Notes under the pieces: model-generated | Told to the model about the DNA's origin: nothing | The model's database searches: none | The model's input: the letters and a program-made list of their open reading frames with translations, nothing else | Position numbers and translations under genes: made by a program | Origin: Gavia stellata | Taxonomy: Eukaryota; Chordata; Aves; Gaviiformes; Gaviidae | Direction of reading: 5' to 3' | Length of the DNA: 64,000 bases | NCBI RefSeq assembly: GCF_030936135.1 | Contig: NC_082598.1 | Location: 50,126,347 to 50,190,346, forward strand | Part shown: in pieces, positions 63,201 to 64,000 of the stretch | Position numbering within the stretch: position 1 is the first letter of the stretch | Layout of the letters: every line of letters starts with the position of its first letter

Positions 63201-64000
63201 CGCGCACTTCCTCCATTTCACCGAGTCACTCAATTTCAGTTAGACAGCAAGTGATTTTTCCTAAAAGAAAGCTGTACTGGACCAGATCACTTGAGGCTGC
63301 CAAATGCTTACTCAGTACGTTTAAAATCAGGTTACACAGCTGTCAATCTATCGGGTACATTGTGGAAATAGCCTAGCCTGCCAAGAAGCAGCGTTGACTC
63401 AACCCCACTTTCTAGACCTCTGCATTAGTCTCTTCTAGATTGCCTCACACAGGACCACAGAATTTGCTAGTTCTTGTTTATGATGAATCCCTTGAGTCCT
63501 GGAAATAGCTTTGTGGATCTTAAAACAGGGCAAGAAGCAGGGTGGCAGGGAGGACAACTGAGAAACTGAAAGTCCCTCATATCAGTAGAGGATGTCAACA
63601 GCAGGAACATGATCTATTTCAGATGCTTTAGGAACAGAAAGAAAGTTTTGTTTGTATGTAAGAGGCACAGAGGATAGGTCTTTATGAAAAAAAACCAGCT
63701 ACTTTTAATGAGGTTCAACATCTACCTAAAAACCAATCTAGACTTTCTGAAGCAAAGAAGTTACACTGAAGAACAGCATACCAACACAGTAATTAGACCA
63801 CTTACTACTTCCAGGGTACGCGTGTTTAGTAAGACAATAGGAAACTCAATTATTTCATGTACGAATTCAGGTGGGTTTCCTTCTTCACATGTTGCTTCAA
63901 AGTCAACAACACAGATGTAGTCATAGTAGCTGTCTCCATTAATGGGTTCCTTCTGCATCAACTTCTGTTTCTTATAATAGTTTTTCAGTCTCTTTTTCAG
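57047..64000 (-). CDS. ERI1: ERI1, 3'-5' exoribonuclease 1 (Eri-1/3'hExo), 5'-partial, five exons in window
   Basis: The joined exons (63806-64000, 62361-62444, 61607-61716, 59240-59354, 57047-57289) encode 248 residues that match residues 102-349 of the 349-residue human protein, as I recall it, without any insertion or deletion. ERI1 is a DEDDh-family exonuclease that binds the histone mRNA stem-loop and trims its 3' end, helps mature 5.8S rRNA, and degrades siRNA-like duplexes; it works in cytoplasm and nucleolus. Visible: the end of the SAP nucleic-acid-binding domain (LKKRLKNYY), Exo I DFEAT (D134 and E136 in human numbering), Exo II SWD (D234), and Exo III RPHSGLDDSKN (H293 and D298). 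All four catalytic acidic residues and the His are intact. All introns are GT-AG. The first ~101 residues and the promoter lie beyond the right edge. Confidence 0.98.
57290..59239 (-). other. ERI1: ERI1 intron before the last coding exon
   Basis: Donor AAG|GTTTGT at 59239 and acceptor CAG at 57290-57292, phase 0. The interior is AT-rich, with an 18-base A run on the + strand at 58298-58315 and a short TAC-repeat near 58206. I see no coding exon or full repeat element in it. Confidence 0.9.
58298..58315. repeat. A18 homopolymer
   Basis: Eighteen A on the + strand (T on the ERI1 sense strand), inside an intron. No retrocopy is recognisable beside it. Confidence 0.9.
59240..59354 (-). CDS. ERI1: ERI1 coding exon with Exo II motif
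   Basis: The acceptor is TTTTTAAG, and the exon begins with A completing a Gly codon, followed by SWDMSKFLNIQC. It ends at FYK before GTTTGT. It contributes 38 full codons and holds the Exo II aspartate in S-W-D. The codons for RISRI contain a 9-bp direct repeat (CGTATCAGC then CGTATC); the human residues there are QLSRL by memory, so this is a local base-level coincidence. Confidence 0.97.
59355..61606 (-). other. ERI1: ERI1 intron
   Basis: Donor GG|GTATGT at 61606 and acceptor AAG at 59355-59357, phase 2. No exon or mobile element is recognised inside. The + strand frame at 60854-61279 (141 codons) lies in this intron and shows no domain. Confidence 0.9.
61607..61716 (-). CDS. ERI1: ERI1 coding exon between Exo I and Exo II
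   Basis: The acceptor TTCTCTTAG precedes GACATTGTTGAT. The exon encodes DIVDKADTFPQVLQNVIEWM and continues to YSYSMLTD plus two bases of the Gly codon. It is 110 nt, below the usual cut-off for an open-frame search, and was found by homology to the human protein and by splice sites. Confidence 0.96.
61717..62360 (-). other. ERI1: ERI1 intron (644 nt)
   Basis: Donor CAG|GTAATT at 62360 and acceptor TAG at 61717-61719, phase 0. AT-rich; nothing else recognised. Confidence 0.9.
62361..62444 (-). CDS. ERI1: ERI1 coding exon following Exo I
   Basis: The acceptor CTTGTTACAG precedes GAGGATACCTTTCAG. The 84-nt exon encodes exactly 28 codons, EDTFQQYVKPEIN to ISLTGITQ, including the conserved ISLTGITQ segment of the DEDDh fold. 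Both ends are in phase 0, so skipping it would preserve the reading frame. Confidence 0.97.
62445..63805 (-). other. ERI1: ERI1 intron
   Basis: Donor GTA|GTAAGT at 63805 and acceptor CAG at 62445-62447, phase 0. The frame at 62529-62939 on the minus strand (136 codons) is intronic and has no recognisable domain. No repeat element identified. Confidence 0.9.
63806..64000 (-). CDS. ERI1: ERI1 coding exon with SAP end and Exo I motif, cut by the window edge
   Basis: Sixty-five codons are present, open to the right edge. They run from LKKRLKNYYKKQKL, the basic C-terminal part of the SAP domain, through a short linker to SYYDYICVVDFEATCEE, where Asp and Glu of DFEAT are the Exo I metal ligands, and end at TLEV before GTAAGT. 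The apparent open frame that begins at TTG 63961 is not the start; the reading continues upstream without a stop. Confidence 0.97.

Noticed and set aside
1-64000. Bacterial or phage features, CRISPR arrays, operons, tRNA or rRNA genes, endogenous retroviral genes
   Set aside because: None seen. The spliced vertebrate genes and CR1 fragments show this is animal nuclear DNA; no regularly spaced direct repeats, tRNA B-box sequence in a cloverleaf context, or retroviral gene motifs were found.

Overview
The window is vertebrate nuclear DNA, most likely from a bird. The evidence is two spliced genes with canonical GT-AG introns, a CpG-island promoter, long non-coding stretches, and a repeat content that is low and made up of old, 5'-truncated CR1 LINE fragments, the usual interspersed repeat of birds and other sauropsids. 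I see no operons, bacterial genes, CRISPR arrays, rRNA or tRNA genes, or intact mobile elements. I cannot name the species.

Layout. 1-16.9 kb: upstream intergenic DNA, fairly GC-rich, with one clear CR1 fragment (about 7281-7800), an AT-rich block (8140-8335), a G-rich block (14.16-14.34 kb) and a 43-bp tandem duplication (14577-14662). 16.9-17.6 kb: CpG island and promoter of PPP1R3B. 17.2-23.8 kb: PPP1R3B on the + strand, as a tiny first coding exon, a 3.0-kb intron, one large coding exon and a 3' UTR of about 2.6 kb ending at an AATAAA signal. 23.8-57 kb: intergenic DNA with two more CR1 fragments and scattered small repeats, with no credible coding gene. 57.0-64.0 kb: the last five coding exons of ERI1 on the - strand; the gene runs off the right edge.

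Function. PPP1R3B (GL) targets protein phosphatase 1 to glycogen and promotes glycogen synthesis in liver. ERI1 is a DEDDh 3'-5' exoribonuclease that trims histone mRNA ends, matures 5.8S rRNA and degrades small RNA duplexes. They are not functionally linked. They are neighbours in a tail-to-tail arrangement that I recall is the same in human 8p23.1, so this is conserved synteny.

Most useful observation: the first exon of PPP1R3B carries an in-frame upstream ATG. Splicing 17226-17239 to 20238 adds 15 residues (MHCTRVLDYFPHKQA), giving 301 rather than 286 residues, and the added segment resembles the N-terminus of the paralogue PPP1R3C. Two competing splice donors, and a weak versus a strong Kozak context, suggest two N-terminal isoforms. 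I found no evidence of a wholly new biological system in this window.
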